Assembly: GCA_022453515.1 (NCBI GenBank)
Contig: JAJNNY010000038.1
Coordinates: forward strand, 248,001 to 312,000
Direction: 5' to 3'
Origin: Astrocystis sublimbata
Lineage: Eukaryota > Ascomycota > Sordariomycetes > Xylariales > Xylariaceae
Length of the DNA: 64,000 bases
The number at the start of each line of letters is the position of its first letter. Position 1 is the first letter of the stretch. Positions 12,683 to 24,998 of this stretch are shown here, in pieces. Under the pieces are notes generated by a model. The model did no database searches, was not told the origin of the DNA, and was given only the letters and a program-made list of their open reading frames with translations. Position numbers and translations under genes: made by a program.

Positions 12683-14448
12683 CTATAATTTCTCGAGATC
12701 GAACGCGCCCTCCCGCTCTACCGTGTCCCACACCTCATCCAGCGAGCTCTCCTGTCGCTTCAGGAACTGACCGTAGCCCTTGTCGCCCACGACGCCGCCT
12801 GCGTCGCGGTCCCAGACCACCTTGCCCCTTAGGATGGTGTACCGCGGCCAGTTGCGCAGAATGCGGCCTTCGTACGGCGTATAGTCGCTATCGTGATGCA
12901 GCATGTCGTTCGTGAGCCGGAACTCGCCCAGCTTACCCTCCGCATACCACACCACCAAGTCCGCATCCGACACCCCCGGTATCACCGCCCCCTTCCGCGG
13001 GTACATGCCGTACAGCTTCGCCGCCGAGGTCGACGTCACCTCGACGAACTTGGTCAGCCCCATCCCGCCCGCCGCGAACGTGAGCGCCAGCCGCGTCTCG
13101 ATCCCGGGCACTCCATTCGGTATGTGCCGGAACTGGCCCACTGGATACTCGTCCGAGAGACACGTCTTCTTCCCTTTGACCGCGTCGTCGAACCGGAACG
13201 GGCAGTGGTCCGAGCTCAGCACCGCAAACGTCCCGTTCCGCAGCCCCTTCCAGATCACCTCCTGATCCTCGGCGGAGCGCGGCGGCGGCGCACACACGCA
13301 CTTGGCGCCCTCGAACCCGGGCTGGTCCATGTCCTCGCGCGTGAGGAACAAGTACTGCGGACACGTCTCGGCGAAGACCGGCTGGCCTGAAGTCTGCGCT
13401 TCCCGGATCCGCCGCGTCGCCTCCGGCTCGCTGACGTGCACCACCAGGATCGGCGTGTCGGCGACGAGCCTGCTGAGCGCGATGGCGCGGTTCGTGGCCT
13501 CGGCCTCGAGCACCGGCGCGTGCGAGTGTCCGTGATATTTCGGCGCGAACAGCTCCGCGGCCTCGAGCTTTTCTATCAGCCATGCCAACATGTCCCCGTT
13601 CTCGGCGTGGATCATCGTCAGGATGCTACGTGCATTGTCAGTCGAGCTTCCCAACCGCCATATCATACGAAGTGCTAGATCAAGCGAGACGGTGGGGCTA
13701 GAGTATCCGGCACCGCAGGCGAGGCAGGGGTTGATACATACCGGTTGCGGCGCGCTGCTAGCAGCACGGATAGGATCTCGTTGTCCCGCAGCTGCAGCGC
13801 CTCGTACGTCATGTAGATCTTGAGTGAGGTGACGCCCTCGGCCGAGGCCAGTTGCTCGAATTCCGACAGGGCTTTCTCGCAAGGGTTCGCCACGAGTAGA
13901 TGAAACCCGTAGTCGCAGTAGCTGTTGCCCCGTGCCAGCGCGTGGGTGTTTGCCAATGCCTCTAGAACTGAGTCTAGGCTTTTCTGCTGCGGCGCGAAGG
14001 CCACGATGGTGGTTGTGCCGCCAGCAATCGCAGACCGTGTCCCAGTCTCATAGGTATCGGCTGACGAACCCGTTCCAAACATACTAGGCTCTTGCAAGTG
14101 AACACTACCCAATACAGCAAGTTAGCGATGGGCTTGTTCATCACTTGCTCCCATTCAGACCGACTGGTATCATTTGAAGGTGACGAACGTACTGGCAATC
14201 GATACCTCCGGGCTGTTGCTCGACTTAGTTATAGGTCCAGTTCAATCAATCACTTTAGCATCACAGGATCCCCGTACCATGACATAGCCATTTTCGGCAT
14301 CAATAAGCCTTTTCGTACGAGCGTTGCTCAGCGAACCTGAAGGGGCCAGGAGGGCAATTTTCTCATCTTTGATAGCGATGTCGAGCGGCGCCACATCAAC
14401 TGCAGTCACGCAAACGCCGTTCGTGACCACTAGGTCGTATTCATCCAT
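12683..14448 (-). CDS. Dihydropyrimidinase / D-hydantoinase-like cyclic amidohydrolase
   Basis: Amidohydrolase-superfamily enzyme; the closest families are dihydropyrimidinases and D-hydantoinases, which open 5,6-dihydropyrimidine or hydantoin rings. Four exons are predicted: 14448-14278, 14212-14193 (20 nt), 14104-13742 and 13625-12683, giving 498 aa, the usual family length. The metal-site residues are all visible: GGIDCHVH (HxH, formed across the 20-nt exon), the carbamylated-Lys motif SLKIYMTY, IHAENGD, the His in YHGHSHAPVLEAEATNRA, and the Asp in SSDHCPF. All junctions keep phase and use GT/AG ends. Allantoinase or dihydroorotase are less likely because of the HAENGD and GHSHAP contexts. 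The substrate is not determined by sequence. Confidence 0.9.
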
Positions 14449-15305
14449 ACCGATTTGATTTGATTTGATGTTATATCAGAAATGCTACGGACGTTTGAGA
14501 GGTGACGCTGATGGTATCTTTCCAGTTTTCTCTACTAGGAAATAACGAGTCACCTGCCGGATTGGTATCTGATGATACAGGACACTCCGTCCCTACTCCC
14601 TAGCCCCCCACCTGATAGATAGCTTGATGCAACACAATGAGAGATTGGCAAGCCAAGTGATATCTCCATCGCCTAGGTGGGGCGATCAGTTCTTCTTTCA
14701 AGTATCAATGAAGCACGATAGGGATCTCAGCAGCCGTCAAATACATACTGCAACGTGCCACCACCCACCATCTCAATGGTTTCAAGGCCAACGTGTCGAT
14801 ACAACATGGGGGTAATTCCTTAGCAAGGTCATTGTCAGGTAGAAGAGGTTGATTGAGAACGAACGAGAGTAGTACAAAGGCAATGAGCGGATCAGGTAAG
14901 CATCTTCCGACATGATCTCATGAAATCGTCTGGACTGTAAGTCATGTGGTGATATTAATTGGTAAATAGCAACAGAGGTGACTCAATTTGTCCCTGAATG
15001 TCGACAAGAATCGTGTTCGATAGAATCAGAGGCAGAGATTGAAAGGGTACTGATTTCCCAACTCATCGATACTTCGCAACAACTGTGATTACTAAATTCA
15101 TGTACTCGCAAAAACATGACATAGATGTGCTTAAAATTTCGAGTGTAGAAGATTTAGACAACACTCATTATAAGACATAGAGCAAATGGGTTTGGATACG
15201 AAGATACAAGGTAGGCAGAACTGAGGCTTTTATTTAGTTCCCTTGGTAATATTCTCTACCCCTATGCCAACTATTGTAAATCTATAGCATATAGTTGGTA
15301 ACGTT
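14449..15305. other. Intergenic region upstream of the dihydropyrimidinase gene
   Basis: No convincing gene. It should contain the dihydropyrimidinase promoter and the 3' flank of the ankyrin-like gene. Confidence 0.5.
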
Positions 15306-16745
15306 TCACCTGTCCTCTTTGAAAGCTGCACGGGGCCTTCGTCTCTGGGTCTCCAGCTTGGCAGGATATAAGATGCTTTTTCTTTCTTTTTTTCTCTTTC
15401 CTTGCAAGACCGATGCCATTTCACGGGCAGCATGGTGCAGAACACACAGGAGGCTCCCCTTGCGTTCGATCTCCCCCAACCAGAACTCGCTCTCAATCTG
15501 CCAACCTTCGGACTTGTAAAGTTCCCAAACTCGCTTCCGGTCCTTATCTTCAACCTTCTCCCACTGGTACTTTCCAAACCAATTCTTTGTCGGCTTAGCC
15601 CCGTTTCGCAAGCACCATACCACAGCGTCCGCATTGCCGTGATAAGTCGCAGCATGCAAAGGCGTCTGTTCGAGGGGCGATACGTTTGCTGCTTTACCTC
15701 TGGGATCGATGATGGAGTTCACATCCAGGTTCAAAGGTCGAAGGGCCTCCAACATTTGCGTACCGAGCGAGGCCTTCCCCATTGGCCGGTCGACCGCCAT
15801 CCTCCTTGCTGCATCAGTGAGGAGGAAATGCGGCCGCGGCGTGATCTTCTCGTGCGGTAACCTGGTGAGCATGTGCGCCACTACGGCAGGGGGTCCCATT
15901 TGAACTGTGTTTTCAATAGCTTGGAGATGGGTGCTCGGCAAGCCCGGGTCGCTCTGCAGCACCCTCTCAAAAATATATATCGCGTGTAAGGATTCCTCCG
16001 GAGTATTCTGCGCCCGGTATACGAAGGACATCATGTCGCCGCAGGGAGTCACCCATTCGGCTCTCAGCAGTGCTTCCTAGACCCCTAGGGACTTGCGACC
16101 CGTCGGGGCCGAATGCAGCCAATGCGACCACAGCCACGTTTCGCAAGAGACTGCGCGCTGGGGTTTGAGGTCGAAGAGGTTGCGCTGCGGTGGAGGCGAC
16201 CAGACTACGAGATCCGCGACTAGCTTATCGTTGTGATGGCTTAGGGCCACAGCTACCAAGATTTGTAGTAGCAAGGGTGTGGTCAGGGTTGAGAGACCAG
16301 AGGACGCCTCTATTCTGTCGTTCAAAGCCTTGACCTCTACCATATCCTCATCGGCGCATGCGATGAGCAGGCTGACGAACGCATCTTCGCCAGCCAGCGC
16401 ATCAAGCTTGAGCTCCGTGCTTTTCTCTGCCTCAAGCATGCAGATCTTGATTGACGCTGCGACGATGTCCTCCTGGGCTAGTTCATGGAGCTCAAAGTCG
16501 CGGTATTTCAAGTCATTCCGGTGCCGTTCGCCTCGTAGGTGCCGTAAAGCATGATGGAGATAGGTTGCGAAGTTATCATTGATATGCTTGCGCCAGCGCG
16601 GCACAGCAATGTCTTCAAAACATGGTGTTGAAATTTTAGAAGGGAGGGGGCGCTGTTGAGGCTTGCATGATTCTGCTAGTCCGCCATCGCCACTGCCACC
16701 GTTACACGATGCCGTGTCGCGGAGATAGTCATGATAAAGCGACAT
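15306..16745 (-). pseudogene. Ankyrin-repeat-like protein gene interrupted by an in-frame TAG
   Basis: Two long open stretches lie in the same frame, 16745-16080 (222 codons) and 16076-15306. They are separated only by a TAG at 16079-16077. Read through, they would encode about 480 residues. The second half has one clear ankyrin unit (TPLHAATYHGNADAVVWCLRNGA) plus weaker helical pairs; the first half is helical and includes ACADEDMVEVKALNDRIEA. I found no good GT...AG intron that would remove the stop: nearby donors such as GTCTCT, GTGGCT and GTCGCA are poor. Either the gene is broken, or it is a shorter 222-aa protein, or there is an unusual intron or a sequencing error. Function unknown; ankyrin repeats mediate protein binding. 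Confidence 0.5.
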
Positions 16746-17829
16746 TGAATAACTGTCTGTGTTCTTCTACATTGTCTTTTCCTGTCCGATGTTGGCGTCG
16801 GTGAACTAAAAAAGCGCTTCGCACCAACACCAACGACGCGTCAAGGCAGTCAAGATGTATATATCTGCCTGGATCACGGACGTGTCACATCGCAGTTTCA
16901 CATAGAACGAGGTATTTAGATGGGTATGAGAGCAGATGCTCTGCTTCAATTTGCTCTACTTGGAAAAAAGGGAGTATGGAATTTTGGTCAGGGAGGATGA
17001 GGAATGGTTAGGATGCCACCTACTTGTGCCCCCAGGTTAGAAGTGCACCCCACTGACGTCGGGTGCTAGGCAACTACCTATGTAGGCACCTAGTACGGTG
17101 GCCTATTGCTTAAACTCTAAATCTGTGCCATATGCCCCGTAATTTCTTGATTTGTACACACCCTTTTACACCTACGCGATTAACGTATGCCTCCGCAGCT
17201 CCTATTTCGTATGTGCGTTATCTATTTCGTATACGCGCTATCTATTTCTAATATATACTTTCTATTTCGTATACGCGCTTTCTATTTCGCATGCGCCCTT
17301 TCTATTTCGTATGCGCGCTTTCTATTTGCATGTGTACTGTATGCGTAGGTATATAGGTATATATATATGTTGTATGTGGTTTGTGTAGGTGACTCCTAGC
17401 GTGGTGGGCTTGGTATGGGCTTGGCATGAGCTGCGGCGTAGGCTGTGGCGTAGGCTGTGGCGTGGTCTAAAAGAGTGGGCTTGCGCGTACTACGCGGGCT
17501 AGGAATTACCTACGCAGGTAATCAGTTAGCCTTAGCGTAGGGTAGGTAAGCACCTATACAGACACCCTTAATTATATATTCCTATACCCCGGGGTAGACG
17601 TACTGAAATAGTGGGGGATATGGCACTGATTTAGAGATGTAGCAATGGGCCACCGTAACCTAGATCGGTAGGCACTTGCACCACTCAATACAAGTTACAA
17701 CCACCCTGGCATTTGCCTGACAGTACTGGCTGGTGCTACATTCCGATATCGAAGTTCGCGCCAAAGTTCGGATGCCCATTTTGCAGCGCCGAACAAATAC
17801 CAAGTTTTCACGACACGAACGGACAAAAG
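16746..17829. other. Intergenic region with 20-bp tandem repeat
   Basis: No gene is supported. It separates the start of the ankyrin-like gene (minus) from the start of the hydrolase gene (plus), so both promoters should be here. It contains the 17202-17321 tandem array and an imperfect 12-bp duplication (GTAGGCTGTGGC) near 17437-17462. Confidence 0.5.
17202..17335. repeat. Tandem array of a 20-bp unit
   Basis: Six adjacent 20-bp units begin at 17202, 17222, 17242, 17262, 17282 and 17302, followed by a partial seventh. Each starts CTATTT and most continue CGTATACGCGCTTT or a close variant. The core GTATACGCG/GCATGCGC is nearly self-complementary. There are no unique spacers, so it is a minisatellite, not a CRISPR array. 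Confidence 0.85.
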
Positions 17830-19303
17830 ATGGCAGTGGCGCGGCGCATTCTTGCGACGAGCCTGAGACCCTCCCGGGCCCGCCAGTCTCTGCTGCCCCG
17901 AAACTACTCGTCGTCGTCGTCCTCCTCCTCCTCCTCCTCGACAAACGGCAGCAGAGTCTCGCTGGTATTCGACCACCACGCACCCCCGACCGAAGGCCGC
18001 CATCCGCAAGATGCGCCGATCATATTCATGCACGGGCTTTTCGGATCCAAGAAGAACAATCGCAGCGTCAGCAAGTGAGTGCGCGAGATCTGCAACCCCG
18101 TCGCCACGTCGATGCTTCGGCTAGCAGTCTTGCGCCGAGCGGCACAGGCGAGTGCCGGGTTTCTCAGCGCAGTGCGGGCATGGCTTCGCGGGAGAGAGAC
18201 GGTGCAAGATACGGCCAAGACATGTGCTGACCGCCGCTCGCGCCTCTACAGGGTCCTAGCGCGCGACCTGAAGAGACATGTATATGCCGTTGTAAGCTGA
18301 TGCCGCTCCTCCATCGCCGACAAGATCGTGACACCGTCATGCGCTGCCCTCCTTGATCACCTGAGCCGGACGAAGACCTGGGGGTGCGAAAGAGAAGAGC
18401 AAGGGCGGAACAAGAGCATAGGCTTGCCTAACGTGACCTGACGTCTAGGACCTGCGAAACCATGGCGAATCACCGCACGCGAGCCATCACGACTACATCG
18501 CCATGGCTGACGATGTCGCCGGCTTCATCAGCGAGCACGGACTGAAGGAGCCCACCTTGATAGGACACTCAATGTGAGTTTTGCGGCCTTGAGAAACACC
18601 TCAGATCCATCCCAACCACGGGAAGATCGATCTAACGCGAACCCTCTCCCACCACCTCCAGGGGCGCCAAAACAGCCATGACACTGGCCCTCGACCAACC
18701 CTCCCTCATCTCCGATGTCGTCTCCGTCGACAACGCACCCATCGACGCTACGCTGAGCCGGAACTTCGCGACCTACGTGCGCGGAATGCGGCAGATTGAC
18801 GACGCTGGCGTCACGCGACAGAGCGAGGCCGACAAGATCCTAGCCGAGTACGAGTCCGACACCCACATCCGGCAGTTCCTTCTCGGGAACCTGGGCCGAA
18901 CGACCGAGGACACCACGGGCAAGACCGTTGTGCGCTTCAAGATCCCCGTCGACATCCTCGCCCGGAGCCTCGACAACATGGGCGATTTCCCCTTTCGCAA
19001 CCCTGACGAGCGCCGTTTCGAGAAGCCCGCCCTGTTCGTGCGCGGCACTCAGAGCAAGTACGTCCCTGACGAGGCCATACCTGTCATTGGCCGCTTCTTC
19101 CCGTGCTTCTCGCTCGTCGACATCGATGCCGGCCATTGGGTCATCTCGGAGAAGCCGACTGATTTCCTGAAAGGTAAGTTCTTTCTATCTGGACAATCGT
19201 GCTTGCCTCTGCACGAAACAGTGGAAAACCCAGCTCTAGATAGAGCCAAGGCTGACTGATTTTGTCTTCAGCTGTTATCGAATTTCTCACCCCCAAAGAG
19301 TAA
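17830..19303 (+). CDS. ABHD11/Imo32-like mitochondrial alpha/beta hydrolase
   Basis: Five exons are predicted: 17830-18074, 18252-18291 (40 nt), 18449-18573, 18662-19173 and 19272-19303, giving 317 aa. The fold motifs are in order: oxyanion region IIFMHGLFGSKKNNRS, DLRNHGESPH, nucleophile elbow LIGHSMGAK (Ser), and catalytic His in DAGHWVISEKP. This is the ABHD11 / yeast Imo32 subfamily, mitochondrial serine hydrolases. The N-terminus (MAVARRILATSLRPSRARQ) is Arg-rich without acids and fits a mitochondrial presequence. It is followed by an 11-residue serine run coded by a TCG/TCC microsatellite. All junctions preserve phase (for example GHS-AT|G-GGC). No long single reading frame spans the gene because the introns carry stops. 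Substrate not inferred. Confidence 0.9.
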
Positions 19304-19651
19304 AAAACAAAACCACATGAAAGAGGACATAAGAGTAAGACCACATAGGTATGTTTCCAATGCTGCATTAGGGATATTGTAGAGGTATAAAATCACTGGT
19401 GGATTATGCTCATGCATGCTTATGAACTCAATTCCGCGTAGAGGGTATCCGGCGTTCTTGGCATCAAAAGTTTCCCATTCGCGCAATACGCATACACCTA
19501 GACCAGAAAAAAAAACCCCAGGTAGAGACATCTTTAGACACTTTGGCTGAAATCCCACATGATAGAATATAGATAAAGAGAGGGGCAGGGATAATTGGGG
19601 GCGGCGGCGGCGGTAGCTACAAACTACCAACTCTAAATAATAAATTATTAC
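19304..19651. other. Short intergenic region between convergent genes
   Basis: 3' flanks of the hydrolase and Rab18-like genes. No gene or clear signal is seen apart from a short GGCGGC repeat near 19600. Confidence 0.5.
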
Positions 19652-20966
19652 CTAGCAGGAACAAGGATTGGCAGGTAAGCTGGCCATGTCCAAGTTAATT
19701 GCTTTCGTGCCGGCCGTGGCGCCGACCAGCTCTGGCTTCTGTACAATCTGGTCGACGACCTCGACAAAGGGTCGCTTGATGTTCTCGCGTGTCTTGGAGC
19801 TGATTTCGCAGAACCCTACGGCGCCCTGCGCCTCGGCGAACGCCCTGCCTTCCTCTGCTGTTACCGCGCGGCCGCCTGCGGCCGCTTTGTCTGACTTGGT
19901 TCCGACCTGCATGTGTTGAGTTCAGTCAGCTAGCTTAGCAGGTACGGGAAAGGGGCCGGGGTGAGGGTGAGGTAAAGTGAGGGACATCGGCACCGGAATG
20001 CGAAAAACAAGATATAACAAGAATAGCTTTCACCTACGAAATAGAGAACGGCATCCGGGTTCGCATACATACGCGCCTCGTCAACCCATTTTTCCATGCT
20101 CGCGAAACTCTTCTTGTTAGAAATGTCGTACACTAAAACCACGCCACTGTAAGAAAGTAGGTAAGTTCAGAGTTTCAGCGACAACGGCGCATATCAAGCC
20201 AGTAGAAATATGAGAGGGCATATACATGGCCAGGGAAAAGCGAGCAGAGGGACAAGATCAAGTGTACTGGACTAGGTAGTATACGTACTGGGCGCCGCGG
20301 TAATAGCTTGTCGACAGCGTGCGAAACCTCTCCTGGCCGGCCGTGTCAAAAATGTTTAGTTTATATCCCTTGCCCCTGACAGCCAATTTTTTCGTCTGTA
20401 CATAGTGAGAGTCAACACATGTCGGTAGATTCAGTGATCCCAGCGTGTATGGTGTGTTGCTTTTATCCCGTATATGATTTCATAATACCCATGGAAGCAG
20501 ACGGGGAGGGAACAACAGTAACCAGATCCAGCTAACAAGAATGCATTCGCCTACCTTGAAGTCAATCCCGATAGTCGCCGTTGTAGATTCAGGATCAAAC
20601 TGGTCTTCACAGTCTGATTCGACGGTCAGCACACACACATACACATACACAAGAAGACTACCTATGCCCAGATATGTATGAACCCGAGCCCGAATCCGAG
20701 TGCAGACGTCCTGAAGACCAGCCATCCCATGAACTACGGATAAGGATCACCTTACACCTTAGCAGTACTGCACCGATCAGGTTAGCCGACTATTCAGAGC
20801 CGCGGATGAGACGATATTGGGAGAAATGGAAAAGGCGGCTCGAGGCGACGCGCGACGAGGCAAGATGATAAACAGTAAAGACCCAAGACTCACATGCAGA
20901 CTTCCCCGCGCCCGAAGGCCCGATCAGCAGAATCTTGAGAACGGGGAGCGAGTCCTCGGATGCCAT
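19652..20966 (-). CDS. Rab18-like small GTPase
   Basis: Six exons are predicted: 20966-20894, 20767-20756 (12 nt), 20613-20555, 20395-20289, 20146-20038 and 19906-19652, giving 204 aa. G motifs: P-loop GPSGAGKS, switch I TIGIDFK, G3 [11 protein letters not shown], a G4 variant TKSD in place of NKxD, and G5-like SSK. The protein ends in CSC, a CxC motif for double geranylgeranylation, so it should be membrane-anchored. Wording around [15 protein letters not shown] and the C-terminal end is closest to Rab18, which acts on ER and lipid-droplet membranes. The 12-nt exon supplies LLLR between GKSA and YCEDQFDPE. Without it the reading frame breaks. Identification as a Rab is firm; the Rab18 subclass is likely. 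Confidence 0.9.
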
Positions 20967-22554
20967 GGCGAACGACCCGACCACGTGATGTCTCGTCCGT
21001 TCTTTGCAGGCGCGGGTGGTATATTTGGTTCGTGGTGGTGTGGTGTCTCACCGGGTTGGGTGTCTTGCTTGTTCTAGGCCTTCAGGTAGTCTCTAGGGGT
21101 CTGAAAAGCACTGTCGGGGCGAGCGAAACACGAGCGGGACGAGGTTCTCATTCGCCACCGTTGGGAGGGATTGCTAATGTAGGTAGGCAGGTAGCTCGCT
21201 AGCGAGTTAGGTGCCGTGATCTTCAAGATGATGGTTCGGGTTTATTTCGCCAAAACAAATGATCCAGAACAAGAGAATCGGTGAGCTTGGCGTGGTAGTG
21301 GTTGTCGAAGGCGTAAGTAAGTAAGAGATGGTTGTGAAAGGCGATATTAGGATATGTACCTAGGTTCTAGGTCCTAGGTTCAATGTTTTTGTTTTGGGTA
21401 ACAGGCATACAGGTTGGTCAAGTGAGTGATGACGCAGAATATTAGAAGGGCGGTACCACGTGGACAGCCTGTCGAGCCTGTCGCAGGCTTACTGCCGGGT
21501 AGGTGGTAGGCTTGGTGAGTACCTAGAGGTAGGCAGGTATTGCGAATAAATCGAGTACCTAAGGGTCTCTGATGGGCATATTGTAGAAGGAATAGCCTTG
21601 AGAGATAAAATAGCAAACACTGAAGCGACATCCAATTGCGTGGGGACCACCTACCTAGGACGGGACCGACTACTAGTACACAAGGACAACAGGACAACAG
21701 GACAACGAGACAACGAGACAACGAGACAACGAGACAACGAGACAACGAACACTGATCGAAATGACCCTAATACCTCCTGCGTACCTAACCTACCAACAAC
21801 TGACCGACATAACATAAATATGGGGCCCCAGAAGGGGTAATTCTTGGTCGAGATCATGCAGGAAGTTGTTGCGTGCGCGCAGGAGCAACCTAGAAAATGC
21901 CCAGCCCACCTACGCAGCATGTATTAGGTTTCTAGATACTGTGTACATTCGACTACCTAGGTACGACAATAAAACACTTGAACAATCTCACATTTACGTC
22001 AACTAACTAGTATGAGAAACACGGGCGGGTCGCGCCCTTAGTTGACTGCTGTTCATGGAGCATCATTCCATCAAGGGTACACACATGTCATGAATAACCT
22101 GCTCATCATTCCTGTCTACTACCTTGCTTCGTGGGTGACGGTGTAACTTGGTGAGCCTAACCCACCCCTTAATCATTTAGTGCCACGCAGTGGCTGGGAG
22201 ATGTACAGATCTGATTGTATTTCTTGCGCCAGCTTCTATGCTCAAACGGCCACTTCGGCTTCCTGGCAGGACGAACCAAGAGGCCGGTCGAGATCACCAT
22301 GGAAGCCAGGAGATTTCCATGTAGTGGCCCAGGCCCCGACGCAGGGGGTCCGTGTTCCGAGAGAAGGCACGCTGTCGTCACGTTCGTTATCGGGCATTCA
22401 GGTTCATTCGCAATCAGCTCACATTCTCATTCATCGTTTTTGAGGGAAAGCTGTATCCGTGACGTCCTTGCCACGCCGAATGCAATCAGAAGTCGAGACC
22501 TAATGCCGTTGCAGAAAAACCCACGCCGTTCCATGACCAGAGCTTATTGCACAA
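20967..22554. other. Intergenic region with 8-bp tandem repeat
   Basis: No gene is supported over about 1.6 kb. It includes the Rab18-like promoter, a minisatellite (21683-21746), a TACCTAGGTA copy (21954-21963) and a 16-bp sequence (21466-21481) that recurs at 31301-31316. Confidence 0.5.
21683..21746. repeat. 8-bp tandem repeat, eight copies
   Basis: Three copies of AGGACAAC are followed without gap by five copies of GAGACAAC. It is a simple minisatellite in non-coding DNA. Confidence 0.95.
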
Positions 22555-23732
22555 TTAGACATCTTCCAGCACCCGTTCCTTAAACTCCCGCTCTACCTTC
22601 TGTCCATCCTCATTTGTCGTCGACTCGCCGTGCAGCGCCATCAGGGCACCGAGGTCGAATTTGGGGGCCTTTAGGAGCTTGACCTTGCGGATGTGAACCT
22701 GCGGAACCGTGTTAGCTACGACCAATTACTCGACAGCGCCACTGCAATAAGGCACTCTTGATGATGTGACGTACATTCTGGAGAGGGTAGATGCCTTGAG
22801 TGGACTTCTCGATCTCACGGCCGATGACTTCGGGAATCAGCTTGGAGGTAAGCTGTTGCAGGGTGCAGGTAGCAGCCTCGCGCTGGATGATCTCGACCAT
22901 CTTCTTGCGGATGGCGCGGATCTGGGATGAGGCGGCGTAGGTGGTCTTGCGGACCTGGTTGGGGCGGCGCTTGGTGAAGGCGATGGCGAAGAGGCGGAGG
23001 AGGTAGTCGTCGGTGGTCTTGACGGTGACGTTGGCCTCGATCAGAGACTGCCACTTGCGGACAAGAGACCGCAGCTTGTCCGAGGTAAAGTCAAGACCGT
23101 AGAAGTTGGTCAAGCAGTTCTTGCCCTGGATCTCGTCCACCCGCAGCTTGACCTTGCGGAAAGAGTGGTCCTCATCCTTCTGTAGATCGGCGAGCGAGAC
23201 CTCGACGATACGGCCCTTCAGGGCGTCGTTGGCGTTCTTCAGACCGCTGGTACGGTTGACGAGGGTCTTACCCACACTGTAGTTGCTTGTCAGAAACGGT
23301 TCGATCACGCGTGCCAGGGGTGCAATCGTTCGTACTCTCTCACGTTGAAAGGAGCGGGGGCCTGGATCAGAGGAGTTAGCCGCAACATTCGCAAGGAGCG
23401 CATCAAGCTATCGCGCATCCATAATCTCTATTCTCCATTCTCTATTCTTCGTCTTCGATGTTCGTGTTCGTTGCGGGGGCGGGCGTACCTTGATCGAGTA
23501 CCAATCCTTACGGGCGAAGGGGTCCTGGGCCTTCTTCTTGAGACCCTTCTTGCCCTTGGACAATCTCTTGTTCCTGTGCACAACGGTCGATTAGCCCGGA
23601 TGAACTGCGATGCAAGCGGCGGGGTGCGGTGGCGTGGCGACAGGCTCTCTGGCGCCGATTTGGACGGGGAACGGAGGATCCATTCGCGTGCGAGGGCATG
23701 CTGATTCGGGAGACTCACTTTCCAACCGCCAT
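22555..23732 (-). CDS. RPS1: 40S ribosomal protein eS1 (S1/S3Ae)
   Basis: Small-subunit ribosomal protein. Five exons are predicted: 23732-23719 (14 nt, MAVGK), 23573-23489, 23361-23336 (26 nt), 23276-22775 and 22698-22555, giving 256 aa, the normal length. Conserved stretches include [65 protein letters not shown] and the tail [10 protein letters not shown] very short first coding exon and several introns near the 5' end are typical of fungal ribosomal protein genes. The 26-nt exon (APAPFNVRD) was placed by phase and family sequence, with donor GTACGA and acceptor CTACAG. Confidence 0.96.
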
Positions 23733-24998
23733 GATTGCGAGATCTGCTGTGTGGCTCGCAAAGTCTGGACGATATTGAGGGTGTGGAAAGTTGCGGTTGG
23801 GGTTGCGGTTTGATGTCGAATGGAGCGTGCTGTAAATTCTAGTGTGGCCAGAATAATTTTCAAAGCCCCAAAGCTGTGGGTGGATGGATCCCAGAGTGGG
23901 CAAGCGACTGTGGCGCCGTCACTCTGGCCTCCGTCTCCGATAAGCACCAACCATCCCCACCTTCCACCAGCCACAGCAGCAGCTGCTGTCAGCTGGTGGT
24001 CTTGACTCATGCACCTAGCTACCTACATGTTTATTCATCCATACATGCAATCAAGTTGGAACCATGCCAGCCCTGAGGTCATCCCAACTTGTAATCTCAG
24101 GGCTGTCTTATGCTAGAATGAATATTTGTAGTATTTGTGAATATTGACAGACAACGTCCACGGGTCTTACCTTGAGAACTACTACCAAGCATGCGTCACG
24201 CTCGTCGTCGCACAATTGCGAAACTGAGATGGGTAACATATCTGATGGGATTCTCTCTACACATTTGGAGCCTCGAAACAACAGATTGTTAGTTAAAGAT
24301 CAAATCGTAATTCGGTTGCTACCATATCACATCTGAGCAATGACGATTCCAGTCAAGATCAACAGCACTCGCTTGCCCGATGAGAAATACTGGGGCCTCG
24401 TCTGGTTTTGTCATATCTCAATTGATTTACAAACCACGGTTGATCTTAAATGACTATTTCCAAGTTGGACACCAGATTCCAACTTCCTAGTATTAGTGTA
24501 TGACCTTGCTTGCGTATGCTAGTCCGAAGCGCACTACACCGCACCGTATCGCTATGCTGTCTTTGATATGCCCAAGTAAACGCCGTGCCATGCCATTCCC
24601 ATTCCGTCTTGTCGCGCCTATCCTAGCGCATGTCCACACAATCAATCCATCCTACCCTATCCTATCCTATCCTATCCTATCTCTTGGGTATGTAGAAAAT
24701 CAAAGAGCCCCCCGCCAATGTGGTCCCTGGGCGATGACCATATTTCTCATAGAGTGCAACAACGCCCCCAACGCCTTGTAGATTAAATCGCTATCAGCAC
24801 TCGTCTCTTCGTTGCTCATTATGTGAAGCCGTCATGTCATCAGCTCATCGAGACCGATGCAGTATGCAGTTGTGCTGATCAGCACGCGCGGCTCCCAGTC
24901 TGACGATAAGCAGGTGTCAGACTCCCTGATTCGGCCTTACTGCAGCCCTGCGTAATGCGTTCATTTGGCCGATGACCCCATAAAGAATATAGACCTGT
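23733..24998. other. Intergenic region upstream of RPS1
   Basis: No gene is supported. It contains the RPS1 promoter and a CCTAT pentanucleotide microsatellite (24656-24680, five copies). Confidence 0.5.

Noticed and set aside
17202..17335. Possible CRISPR-like array
   Set aside because: Units abut without spacers and the genome is eukaryotic.
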